Counted from the stretch's first letter, positions 1 through 6,495 are shown. The stretch: 6,939 nt of DNA from Burkholderiaceae bacterium (GCA_947470165.1 CANISN010000080.1:1-6939), one strand, 5' to 3'. Made by a program: numbers and translations. The notes: generated by a model not told the origin, from the sequence alone.

Positions 1-1827
1 GATGTTCCATTGTTCTCTCGCTTCCAGATTGAACATCAAATTGAAACTGCGTACTCACGTACTGTGCCATTGCCATCTGGCGGCGCTATTGTGATCGACC
101 ACACTGAAGCTTTGGTTTCAGTGGACGTCAACTCTGCACGGGCAACCCGTGGCTCTGATATTGAAGAGACTGCAACTCGCACTAACTTAGAGGCTGCCGA
201 TGAAATTGCTCGTCAAGCACGTTTACGTGACTTGGGTGGCCTCATCGTCATCGACTTCATTGATATGGAATCTAGTAAGGCACAGAAGGATGTTGAGAAT
301 CGCTTACGTGATGCTCTACGTCATGATCGTGCTCGTGTTCAGATGGGCAAGATCTCCAAGTTTGGCTTGATGGAAATGTCACGCCAGCGCTTGCGACCTG
401 CCCTGTCTGAAGGTAGTCACGTAACCTGCCCACGTTGTAACGGCACAGGCCATATCCGTGATACGGAATCCTCTGCATTGCAAGTCTTGCGCATCATCCA
501 AGAAGAAGCCATGAAGGAAAACACTGCAGCTATTCATACACAAGTACCAGTCGAAGTGGCTGCTTTCTTGTTGAATGAGAAACGCGCTGAAGTGATCAAG
601 ATTGAGACCCGTTTCAAGGTCAACGTCTTGATGATCCCCAATAAGCATTTAGAAACGCCGCATTATAAGCTTGAGCGTTTACGTCATGACGACCCCCGTC
701 TTGATGATCAAAAAGCGAGTTACGTGATGGCTGAAGAGGCTGCCCGTGAACTCGAGACTGATACTGCTGTTAGCCGTAAAGATGCAGAAGTTAAAGTGCG
801 TCCAGAGGCTGCTGTAAAAGGCATCACACCAAATGCACCAGCGCCAATAAGCCAACCACGTCCTGCACGTGTTGAAAAAGCGACTACTGAAACTGCCAGC
901 GCTGGTGGATTCTTTGGATTTATTAAAGGCCTCTTTTCTTCATCACCAGCAGTAGAAGTAAAGCCTGCTCCAAGCGCGCCCCGTGGTCGTAACCAAGGCC
1001 GCAATGGTGATCGTAATAATCGCAACGGCAATCGTGGTCGCCGTGGTGAACGTAACGATCGAGGTGAACGTCCAGCAGAAGGTGTGACAACGAGTGTGGA
1101 TGGTGCAAGTGCTCCGCGCGAAGCAGGCTCGGGTAGAGGTCGCCAAGATGGTCGTAACCGCAACGGTAATCGCAATCAGAATAATCCAAAGCCAGAAAAT
1201 CAAGCTGCAGTAACTCCAGCTACTGAGGCTGCTGTTAGCACAGATGCTACTCCCGGTTTAGATGGCGAAGAGCGTCGTGGTCGTGGTCGCAATCGTCGTG
1301 GTCGCGGTCGTAGTCAACGTGGTGAGCGCACTGAGTCTAATGGTGAAACAGCAATTGCTTCTGCAGGATTATCTGCTAGCCCATTCTCTGGTCCGCCTGT
1401 AGGAATGGCTGGAGCATCAGCTTCCATGCCAATTCAGAAGATTGCGCAAAGCTTTGGGAACACTGTAAGAGCTCCGCGCGAGCCAAGAGAGCCTAGGGAG
1501 CAGCGTGTGCCACGTCAAAGTAATCGTCCCGCTAGTGTTGCTTCAGTAGCTGCACCAGCTCCAGCGATGGAAGTGATCGCAAAGCCAATGCCTGAACTTC
1601 CTAAGGTTGCCTTCCAAGCGCTAGAAGAAAAGCCGCTACACAGCGTTGTTCAGTCTGCAGGTATGGTCTGGGTTGCAACAGACTCTAGTAAACATCAAGA
1701 TGCACAGTCACAAATTAAAGCGGAGCCGGAAATTGTTCCTATGGGCAGAACTCCTAAGGAAGCAGTCAACCTGCAAAATGGTCCAATGGTTCTAGTTGAA
1801 ACTGGCGGCCAAGAAAAAACGGTTTAA
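1..1827 (+). CDS. rne: Ribonuclease E, 5'-truncated (C-terminal 608 codons)
   Basis: This is the endoribonuclease that cleaves single-stranded A/U-rich RNA in mRNA decay and rRNA/tRNA processing and scaffolds the degradosome at the inner membrane. The frame is open from base 1, so the start lies outside the window; by alignment to remembered E. coli RNase E the first codon matches about residue 262, so the S1 and 5'-sensor parts are missing. Visible catalytic features are the Asp of VDVNSARATRG (124-126, equivalent to E. coli D303), the Asp of GGLIVIDFID (253-255, D346) and the zinc-link CPRCNGTG at 427-450 (C404/C407), followed by a small domain with LLNEKR and ETPHY. From about 690 onward the protein is low-complexity: an amphipathic GGFFGFIKGLFS segment, three Arg/Gly/Asn-rich blocks, Ala/Pro linkers and a conserved-looking end, GPMVLVETGG. 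RNase G is excluded by the long tail. Identity is very secure; the roles of the tail segments are inferred. Confidence 0.97.
   Translation, partial: DVPLFSRFQIEHQIETAYSRTVPLPSGGAIVIDHTEALVSVDVNSARATRGSDIEETATRTNLEAADEIARQARLRDLGGLIVIDFIDMESSKAQKDVENRLRDALRHDRARVQMGKISKFGLMEMSRQRLRPALSEGSHVTCPRCNGTGHIRDTESSALQVLRIIQEEAMKENTAAIHTQVPVEVAAFLLNEKRAEVIKIETRFKVNVLMIPNKHLETPHYKLERLRHDDPRLDDQKASYVMAEEAARELETDTAVSRKDAEVKVRPEAAVKGITPNAPAPISQPRPARVEKATTETASAGGFFGFIKGLFSSSPAVEVKPAPSAPRGRNQGRNGDRNNRNGNRGRRGERNDRGERPAEGVTTSVDGASAPREAGSGRGRQDGRNRNGNRNQNNPKPENQAAVTPATEAAVSTDATPGLDGEERRGRGRNRRGRGRSQRGERTESNGETAIASAGLSASPFSGPPVGMAGASASMPIQKIAQSFGNTVRAPREPREPREQRVPRQSNRPASVASVAAPAPAMEVIAKPMPELPKVAFQALEEKPLHSVVQSAGMVWVATDSSKHQDAQSQIKAEPEIVPMGRTPKEAVNLQNGPMVLVETGGQEKTV
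904..939 (+). other. rne: RNase E membrane-anchor segment (segment-A-like amphipathic helix)
   Basis: The encoded GGFFGFIKGLFS is the only strongly hydrophobic stretch in the otherwise polar tail. It sits between the catalytic half and the first Arg-rich block, as does E. coli segment A (FFGALKALFSGG as remembered), which binds the inner membrane. Spacing, the single Lys and the flanking Ser/Gly agree. That it anchors this enzyme to the membrane is inferred from position and resemblance. Confidence 0.65.
982..1329 (+). repeat. rne: Arg/Gly/Asn-rich RNA-binding blocks in the RNase E tail
   Basis: Three blocks rich in Arg, Gly and Asn lie at 982-1071, 1132-1185 and 1273-1329, separated by Ala/Thr/Pro linkers. 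Their units (RG, RGR, NRNGN, GER) resemble the RGG-like RNA-binding regions of other RNase E tails. At DNA level the octamer CGTGGTCG recurs at 982, 1033, 1276 and 1297, giving imperfect short repeats. RNA binding is an inference from composition. Confidence 0.75.
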
Positions 1828-1837
1828 AGTAATTTCT

Positions 1838-1878
1838 CCAAACTGCTATCTATCCCAAAAAGATATTTAGCAGTTTGG
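1838..1878 (+). terminator. Strong hairpin between rne and moaA; terminator-like but without a U-tract
   Basis: An 11-bp perfect stem pairs CCAAACTGCTA (1838-1848) with TAGCAGTTTGG (1868-1878). Inside it, TATC (1851-1854) can pair with GATA (1862-1865) across a 2x2 internal loop, leaving a 7-base loop, CCAAAAA. It begins 10 bases after the rne stop and ends 31 bases before the moaA start. No run of T follows on either strand, so it is not a textbook intrinsic terminator. It could be a 3'-end stabilising or processing structure of rne mRNA, a weak or Rho-assisted terminator, or a regulatory element in the moaA leader. Confidence 0.5.
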
Positions 1879-1909
1879 CAGAAACACCGTTTCACAGCCA
1901 TAATGTGCC

Positions 1910-3022
1910 ATGGTTGAAAAAGTAATCCCCATTCGTTTAGATGAAGGCAAAGGTCAAGTGCCGCCCATACCAGAGCAGCTGCTTGCCGCCAATGTTTTAA
2001 ATAAAGATACTCGTGGGCGCCCTCTGCGTGATTTACGAATCTCCGTCACCGACCGATGTAACTTTCGCTGCACCTATTGCATGCCTAAGGAAATCTTCGA
2101 TAAGAACTATCCTTACCTCTCTCATAATGAACTGCTCAGCTTTGAAGAGATCACTCGATTAACCACCATCTTCGCTTCACTAGGTGTTGAAAAAATCCGT
2201 CTCACTGGTGGCGAGCCTTTGCTTCGCAAAAATCTAGAAGTGCTTATTAAGATGCTTGCAAAAATTAAATCCACAGCAGGCGAACCCCTCGACTTAACGC
2301 TCACAACCAACGGTAGCATTTTGCGCAAAAAAGCGGCTGCATTAAAAGCAGCAGGCTTACATCGACTCACGATTAGTCTTGATGGCCTCAATGACGCCAT
2401 CTTCAAGCAAATGAATGATGTGGACTTTCCGGTAACGGATGTACTTGATGGTATCGCTGCAGCCCAGGAGTCTGGCTTTACAAATCTTAAAGTTAATATG
2501 GTTGTTAAGAAGGGTACAAACGACCAAGAGATTATTGCGATGGCCAAGCATTTCAAAGGTAGTGGTATCACTCTTCGCTTTATCGAATTCATGGATGTTG
2601 GTAGCTCCAATGGCTGGGATATGTCAGAAGTTCTCCCTTCAAAAGAAGTGGCCTCTAGAATTAATGAGGTCTTTCCAATAGAACCTATCGAGGCCAACTA
2701 TCCTGGTGAGGTTGCTCAGCGCTGGCGCTATGTCGATGGCTCGGGCGAGATTGGCTTTATTTCCAGCGTTACCCAAACCTTCTGTCATGAGTGCACACGT
2801 GCGCGTATTTCTACTGACGGACAACTCTATCTTTGCTTATTCGCAAACGAAGGTTTTGATTTCAAAACATTGTTACGCTCAGGTAAAAGTGATTTAGAAA
2901 TTGCCAACGCCATCATGACAACCTGGTCTAGACGTAATGATCACTACTCAGAAATTCGGGGATCAAACACCATCGACCCCAAGGGAATCCGAAAAGTTGA
3001 AATGTCTTATATTGGCGGCTAA
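1910..3022 (+). CDS. moaA: GTP 3',8-cyclase MoaA (radical SAM, Moco biosynthesis step 1)
   Basis: MoaA is a cytoplasmic radical-SAM enzyme that converts GTP to 3',8-cyclo-7,8-dihydro-GTP, which MoaC turns into cyclic pyranopterin monophosphate. The N-terminal SAM cluster motif is C50-N-F-R-C54-T-Y-C57, preceded by [13 protein letters not shown] is at residues 100-103. The C-terminal GTP-binding cluster has C292, C295 and C309 in [11 protein letters not shown]...CLF, and the protein ends in the family's Gly-Gly tail (SYIGG). Its 370 residues are somewhat more than the usual 330-360, owing to about 30 extra N-terminal residues. ATG 1910 is chosen because an in-frame stop at 1901-1903 rules out anything longer, although no Shine-Dalgarno is visible. 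It is the first gene of moaA-mobA-moeA and its last base is shared with the mobA ATG. moaC, moaD and moaE are not in the window. Confidence 0.97.
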   Translation: MVEKVIPIRLDEGKGQVPPIPEQLLAANVLNKDTRGRPLRDLRISVTDRCNFRCTYCMPKEIFDKNYPYLSHNELLSFEEITRLTTIFASLGVEKIRLTGGEPLLRKNLEVLIKMLAKIKSTAGEPLDLTLTTNGSILRKKAAALKAAGLHRLTISLDGLNDAIFKQMNDVDFPVTDVLDGIAAAQESGFTNLKVNMVVKKGTNDQEIIAMAKHFKGSGITLRFIEFMDVGSSNGWDMSEVLPSKEVASRINEVFPIEPIEANYPGEVAQRWRYVDGSGEIGFISSVTQTFCHECTRARISTDGQLYLCLFANEGFDFKTLLRSGKSDLEIANAIMTTWSRRNDHYSEIRGSNTIDPKGIRKVEMSYIGG

Positions 3023-3624
3023 TGATTACCTCTCAACAAATTACAGGCCTGATTTTGGCAGGTGGCCGTGCCCAAAGAATGGGTGGTATCGATAAAGGAT
3101 TAATTCCTTTTCATGGCAAGCCTCTCATCGAGTCTGCTATTGATCGCCTCAAACCTCAAGTCAGCACTATCCTCATTAATGCTAACCGCAGCATCACGAA
3201 GTATTCAATCTACGGCTATCCAGTACTCTTAGATGAAACTCCAGACTTCTCCGGCCCCCTAGCTGGTTTTTCAGTAGGGCTCAAGCACTGCGAAACACCT
3301 TACCTACTAACATCACCTTGTGACTCCCCTTTATTGCCAAGCAATCTTGCCGAAAAAATGGGATGCGAACTTGAAGACAATCATTTGGAACTCGTCTTTG
3401 CATCTTCCAAAGAGGATGACGGAAAAATTTGGTCGCAACCGGTTTTCTGCCTAATGCGAAGTGATCTGCAAGACTCCTTGAGAGCTTTCTTAAGTAAAGG
3501 TGATTTGAAAATTGATCGCTGGTTTAAAGAACTGAGATCAGGTACCGTGGTATTTGAAAATGCTCAAGCATTTGCGAATGTGAATACTCCCGAAGAGCTG
3601 GCTGCCTTAGAGAAAGTATCTTAA
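3022..3624 (+). CDS. mobA: Molybdenum cofactor guanylyltransferase MobA
   Basis: MobA transfers GMP from GTP to Mo-molybdopterin to build the molybdopterin guanine dinucleotide form used by DMSO-reductase-family enzymes such as nitrate reductase or formate dehydrogenase. The N-terminal nucleotide-binding signature LAGGRAQRMGGIDKGL runs from residue 12 to 27. D71 precedes the SGPLAG loop (77-82), and D101 in the PCDSP motif is the expected metal-binding Asp; both positions match the E. coli numbering I remember. The end, NVNTPEEL, is typical. At 200 residues it is normal length (E. coli 194). The start overlaps the moaA stop in TAATG, with a weak GGCGG (3014-3018) as possible ribosome site, suggesting translational coupling. 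No mobB is visible. Its presence implies that the host makes MGD-type molybdoenzymes, none of which are encoded here. Confidence 0.96.
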   Translation: MITSQQITGLILAGGRAQRMGGIDKGLIPFHGKPLIESAIDRLKPQVSTILINANRSITKYSIYGYPVLLDETPDFSGPLAGFSVGLKHCETPYLLTSPCDSPLLPSNLAEKMGCELEDNHLELVFASSKEDDGKIWSQPVFCLMRSDLQDSLRAFLSKGDLKIDRWFKELRSGTVVFENAQAFANVNTPEELAALEKVS

Positions 3625-4946
3625 TGACAGACCTAAATCATCTCTCTCCTAATAGCCCCATCTTACTCACCGCATCTTTGCATGTTGATGAGGCTCGTAA
3701 GGCAATTGCAAGTCTAGTGACTGATCTACTTCAAGAATCTCGCAGTATGAATAATGCGAGTGATGTTGAGTCCGTGAGCTTAGATCAAGCAATCAACCGT
3801 ATCCTTGCAGAGGATTTACTCTCGCCTATCGATGTTCCTGCTGCAGATAACTCGGCAATGGATGGCTTTGCTTTTAACGGCGACTACTTAGATGGCAGCG
3901 ATAATATCGTCATCCTCAAGGTGCTTGGCACTGCTTATGCTGGTAATCCTTTCATAGGTAGTATCGATATGGGTGAATGCGTCAAGATTATGACTGGCGC
4001 CCTCATGCCTCATGGCTGTGACACTGTCATCCCGCAAGAATTTACCGAATCAGTAGATGGATCCTCTGTAGGCTTTAAAAAAAATCAAGTAAAGCGCGGA
4101 GAAAACCGACGCTTACGCAGTGAAGACTTACAAAGTGGCAAAGCAGCGATTAAGGCCGGATGCTTATTGCGCCCTTCCGATCTTGGTCTTGCCGCCTCCT
4201 TAGGAATTGCAACACTTCAAGTCCACCGTAAACTGAAGGTAGCCATTTTGTCCTCAGGTGATGAATTACGCCCCCTCGGTCAAGCCTTGGATGCGGGCAG
4301 TATTTATGACAGTAATCGCTACAGCCTCACTGGGCTTCTCAATCGTCTCAATTTAGAGATCATTGATTGCGGAATTGTGCGCGATGATCCCGCCTCTCTC
4401 AAAGCGGCATTTATAGATGCCGCCTCTAAGGCAGATGTTCTTATCTCCTCTGGAGGGGTCTCTGTTGGTGAAGCAGACTTTACTAAGCAAATCATGCAAG
4501 AGCTTGGTGATGTGGGTTTTTGGAAAATTGCCATGCGCCCAGGGCGTCCCATGGCCTTTGGAATACTGAAGTCAGTAAATGACTCCGGTCGCAAAGCCCT
4601 CTTCTTTGGCCTGCCCGGCAACCCAGTAGCAGTGATGGTGACTTTCTATCAATTTGTACGCTCTGCTTTACTACAACTGAATGGCGCAAGCCAAACCGAA
4701 GCTCCGCTGACCCAAGCAGTTGCTGAGGAAGCAATTCGGAAGAAGCCAGGTCGCACAGAGTTTCAACGAGCTATTTTAGGGCGTGGGGCCGATGGAAAGC
4801 CCACAGTCAAACTTACTGGCAGTCAAGGTGCCGGCATTCTGCGATCAATGAGTGAGGCAAATTGCTTTGTCATTTTGTCTCACGACCAAGGTAATGTTGC
4901 TGCTGGAGACTGGGTAGATGTGGCACTTTTCAACGGACTGCTTTAA
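3624..4946 (+). CDS. moeA: Molybdopterin molybdenumtransferase MoeA
   Basis: MoeA inserts molybdate into adenylylated molybdopterin, releasing AMP and giving Mo-molybdopterin in the cytosol. Signatures in order: ADNSAMDGFAF (A74-F84), the GDEL loop (212-215) followed by IYDSNRY, the MPT-binding SSGGVSVGEADF (275-286), and GLPGNPVAVMVTF starting at 329. The remaining C-terminal residues form the beta-barrel domain IV. The protein has 440 residues against about 410 in E. coli, mainly because of about 25 extra N-terminal residues, which are common in burkholderial homologues as far as I recall. Its ATG overlaps the mobA stop (TAATG), with a weak purine-rich AGAGAAAG at 3609-3616 ahead of it, so coupled translation is likely. 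MogA-type fusion is not seen. Confidence 0.96.
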   Translation: MTDLNHLSPNSPILLTASLHVDEARKAIASLVTDLLQESRSMNNASDVESVSLDQAINRILAEDLLSPIDVPAADNSAMDGFAFNGDYLDGSDNIVILKVLGTAYAGNPFIGSIDMGECVKIMTGALMPHGCDTVIPQEFTESVDGSSVGFKKNQVKRGENRRLRSEDLQSGKAAIKAGCLLRPSDLGLAASLGIATLQVHRKLKVAILSSGDELRPLGQALDAGSIYDSNRYSLTGLLNRLNLEIIDCGIVRDDPASLKAAFIDAASKADVLISSGGVSVGEADFTKQIMQELGDVGFWKIAMRPGRPMAFGILKSVNDSGRKALFFGLPGNPVAVMVTFYQFVRSALLQLNGASQTEAPLTQAVAEEAIRKKPGRTEFQRAILGRGADGKPTVKLTGSQGAGILRSMSEANCFVILSHDQGNVAAGDWVDVALFNGLL

Positions 4947-4955
4947 AATCGCCTC

Positions 4956-5249
4956 ATGAAACTCACCAAAAAAGAAATTGCCTTCGTAGACCCAATGCAT
5001 ACTGCCAAAACTCTAGTTTTGGTTTATCTCTGCTTCTCTGTTCCAATTGTGTTGTTGGCCTTGTTTGTGGCTTTCATTCGTGATGGTGCTATTCCTGGAT
5101 TTACCGTACTTTCTGCATTAATCCTCAACGCCTTACTTGGTTTTGCATTGCTTTGGATTGCCTGCAAAGTTTACAACTGGGTAGCCGGTAAATTTGGCGG
5201 GATTGAACTTGCCCTCAGAGAGCTCCCAGAAGAAATCGAAGCCGACTAA
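4956..5249 (+). CDS. Small two-helix inner-membrane protein of unknown function
   Basis: I cannot assign a function to this 97-residue protein. It has a charged N-terminus (K5, K6, E7), a first hydrophobic helix at about 19-41, a short RDG turn at 42-44, a second helix at about 48-70 and an acidic cytoplasmic tail (LRELPEEIEAD). Charge distribution predicts both ends inside. The motif YNWVAGKFGGIEL just after helix 2 resembles the YN-(hydrophobic)-A-x-x-(F/I)GG-(I/V)E ending found in several small membrane-protein families (the DUF3566 style), but I would not assign that family without a profile search. It starts 9 bases after the moeA stop on the same strand and probably ends the Moco transcript. 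The start is the first ATG; there is no good Shine-Dalgarno, and M14 is a less likely alternative. Coding status is supported by amphipathic composition and tight spacing. Confidence 0.8.
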   Translation: MKLTKKEIAFVDPMHTAKTLVLVYLCFSVPIVLLALFVAFIRDGAIPGFTVLSALILNALLGFALLWIACKVYNWVAGKFGGIELALRELPEEIEAD

Positions 5250-5266
5250 ATTTTTAGTCGACTTCG
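5237..5266. terminator. Bidirectional hairpin terminator between convergent genes
   Basis: CGAAGCCGACT (5237-5247) pairs with AGTCGACTTCG (5256-5266) with one C-A mismatch around an A/T loop, AAATTTTT, whose ends can pair further. The TAA stop of the small membrane protein (5247-5249) lies inside the structure, and the dehydrogenase ends 11 bases beyond it. On the minus strand the stem is followed by a T-rich GATTTCTTCT, a passable tail; on the plus strand the following sequence is less T-rich. It probably ends both transcripts. Confidence 0.6.
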
Positions 5267-5276
5267 CTTCATCACA

Positions 5277-6263
5277 TTAAGTACTGAACACTTCAGCATT
5301 AATTAAACTTGGTGGTCTCTTGCCATCGAGTGCCGCTCGTAGATTTTCTACTGCAAGATCGACCATCGCTCTACGCGTTTTTTCTGAAGCACTTGCAATG
5401 TGTGGAGCTAAAACGATATTGCTGCACTTCAGTAACTCTGGATGAACTTGAGGTTCACCTTCGAAAACATCTAAGCCCGCAGCAAAGATCTTGCCAGCTT
5501 GCAATGCTTTTGCCAAAGCGCCATCATCCACAATTCCACCACGAGCAATGTTAATGAGGGTTGCAGTGGGCTTCATCAGGGCGATTTCTGGCGCTCCAAT
5601 AGTGTGATGATTTTGCGCGGTATAAGGCAAGACCAATACAACATGATCCGCGGTACGGAGTAAATCTTCTTTAGAGACGTAAGTTGCTCCGCAAGCTTTT
5701 TCATCCTCCGGAGATAGGCGGCTACGATTGTGGTAAATCACCTTCATACCAAAACCGAACGCGCGCTTTGCAATGCCTTGGCCAATTCGGCCCATTCCAA
5801 TAATGCCAATAGTGCTGTGATGTAAATCCATACCTAGTGGGTTGTGAACAATAGACCATTTATCCCATTGACCATTTCTGATCCAATGCTCAGATTCTGT
5901 AATACGCCTTGCGGTTGCCATCAACAAAGCAAAGCCAAAATCAGCGGTAGTATCAGTGAGTACATCAGGAGTATTCGTGGCCATCACCCCAGCTGAGCTC
6001 ATCGCAGGGACATCAAAATTGTTATAGCCAACAGAAATATTTGCTGCTATTTTTAAATCTTTTGCATTGAGCAAAGCACTTGCATCTATTCGCTCGCTAC
6101 CAGTGACTAATGCGCCGACTACGCTTGATAGTTCTTTTTGTAACTCTGCGGGAGTGAAAACTTGATCAGCCTGATTCGATCGAACCTCAAAGGCTTTCTC
6201 TAACTGTGCAAGTTGGTCAGGAAAAATTGCTCTAGTTACTAAAATTTTCGGTTTATTACTCAT
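5277..6263 (-). CDS. ghrB: D-isomer-specific 2-hydroxyacid dehydrogenase, GhrB-type glyoxylate/hydroxypyruvate reductase
   Basis: This cytoplasmic NAD(P)H-dependent enzyme is likely to reduce glyoxylate to glycolate and hydroxypyruvate to D-glycerate. The 328 residues match the family length (E. coli GhrB 324). The Rossmann motif GMGRIG is at 156-161, followed at the end of strand 2 by HNRSR (178-182); R180 where an acidic residue would mark NAD preference suggests NADPH. The catalytic triad is visible as R241 (NIARGG), E270 (FEGEP) and H288 (APHIAS). The substrate-loop motif ISVGYNNFDV (76-85) is characteristic of the GhrB/GRHPR group. The ATG is preceded by AAGGA (5-base spacer). The gene converges on the Moco operon and diverges from the TRAP gene, so it is probably monocistronic. 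The exact substrate is inferred; a broader 2-ketoacid reductase is possible. Confidence 0.9.
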   Translation of the reverse strand: MSNKPKILVTRAIFPDQLAQLEKAFEVRSNQADQVFTPAELQKELSSVVGALVTGSERIDASALLNAKDLKIAANISVGYNNFDVPAMSSAGVMATNTPDVLTDTTADFGFALLMATARRITESEHWIRNGQWDKWSIVHNPLGMDLHHSTIGIIGMGRIGQGIAKRAFGFGMKVIYHNRSRLSPEDEKACGATYVSKEDLLRTADHVVLVLPYTAQNHHTIGAPEIALMKPTATLINIARGGIVDDGALAKALQAGKIFAAGLDVFEGEPQVHPELLKCSNIVLAPHIASASEKTRRAMVDLAVENLRAALDGKRPPSLINAEVFST

Positions 6264-6268
6264 TGATA

Positions 6269-6273
6269 TCCTT
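6269..6273 (-). promoter_or_regulatory. Ribosome binding site of the dehydrogenase gene
   Basis: Read on the minus strand this is AAGGA inside a purine-rich GAAAAAGGAT, with five bases between it and the ATG at 6263-6261. It supports that start codon over later ones. Confidence 0.75.
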
Positions 6274-6321
6274 TTTCAATCTAATCGTGCACACATTGCT
6301 CAATACCTTCATTAAATCAAT

Positions 6322-6350
6322 CTAATAAAGAGAGTCTTAATTTAATGCAA
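6322..6350 (-). promoter_or_regulatory. Candidate sigma70 promoter for the dehydrogenase gene
   Basis: On the minus strand TTGCAT (6350-6345) and TATTAG (6327-6322) are 17 bases apart, matching the -35 and -10 consensus at 3/6 and 4/6. Transcription would start near 6315, giving a leader of about 50 bases. The match is modest in A+T-rich DNA, so this remains a candidate. Confidence 0.35.
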
Positions 6351-6396
6351 CGCAACATAAAAATTATCATTATTTCTATCGTTTTTTAGCTTAAAA

Positions 6397-6412
6397 CCCC
6401 TATATTAAGGGG
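6397..6412. promoter_or_regulatory. Imperfect palindrome overlapping a -10-like TATATT, possible operator
   Basis: CCCCTATATTAAGGGG has 8-base half-sites that agree at 6 of 8 positions (CCCCTATA versus CCCCTTAA). It contains TATATT (6401-6406), a 5/6 match to a plus-strand -10 box, about 95 bases upstream of the TRAP start codon. No good -35 lies at the right spacing. It could be an operator for a regulator of the TRAP gene or just a small leader hairpin. Confidence 0.3.
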
Positions 6413-6495
6413 AAACCCGCAATCCAACTTGCAGTAATTTAACTAAACATTGTTTAAGATTATCAACTCAACAAGTTTTTTATGATAACGAATAC

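Noticed and set aside
720..1203. Three overlapping long minus-strand reading frames opposite the RNase E tail
   Set aside because: They arise because the CGT/GGT/AAT-rich repeat codons lack stops on the other strand. The translations are Arg/Pro/Leu or His/Asp runs with no family likeness, and the plus frame is clearly rne.
982..1329. CRISPR-like or tandem-repeat array
   Set aside because: The repeats are in-frame codon repeats of an Arg/Gly-rich protein segment, with no regular repeat-spacer pattern.
1796..1828. Sigma70 promoter for moaA from TTGAAA (1796-1801) and TTTAAA (1823-1828)
   Set aside because: The spacing is 21 bases, too long for a normal promoter, and no better pair is seen in the gap; read-through from rne or a weak promoter is left open.
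1828..1909. Moco riboswitch ahead of moaA
   Set aside because: The 82-bp gap contains one simple hairpin; the known Moco RNA motif is larger and multi-branched, and no such fold is visible.
2122..2697. A 191-codon minus-strand frame inside moaA
   Set aside because: It is entirely opposite well-conserved MoaA sequence, has no ribosome site that I can see and no recognisable motif.
4319..4734. Two minus-strand frames inside moeA (100 and 80 codons)
   Set aside because: Both lie opposite the conserved MoeA core motifs and show no domain features of their own.
6345..6389. Mini-frame of 14 codons (MQRNIKIIIISIVF) in the divergent region
   Set aside because: It is hydrophobic and begins with ATG, but the Ile run follows from A+T-rich DNA, there is no well-placed Shine-Dalgarno, and it overlaps the candidate minus-strand promoter.
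6481..6486. TATGAT as -10 box of the TRAP gene
   Set aside because: It matches the consensus at 5/6, but transcription would start at about 6493, leaving almost no leader before the AGGAG at 6496, and no -35 is present at 16-18 bases.
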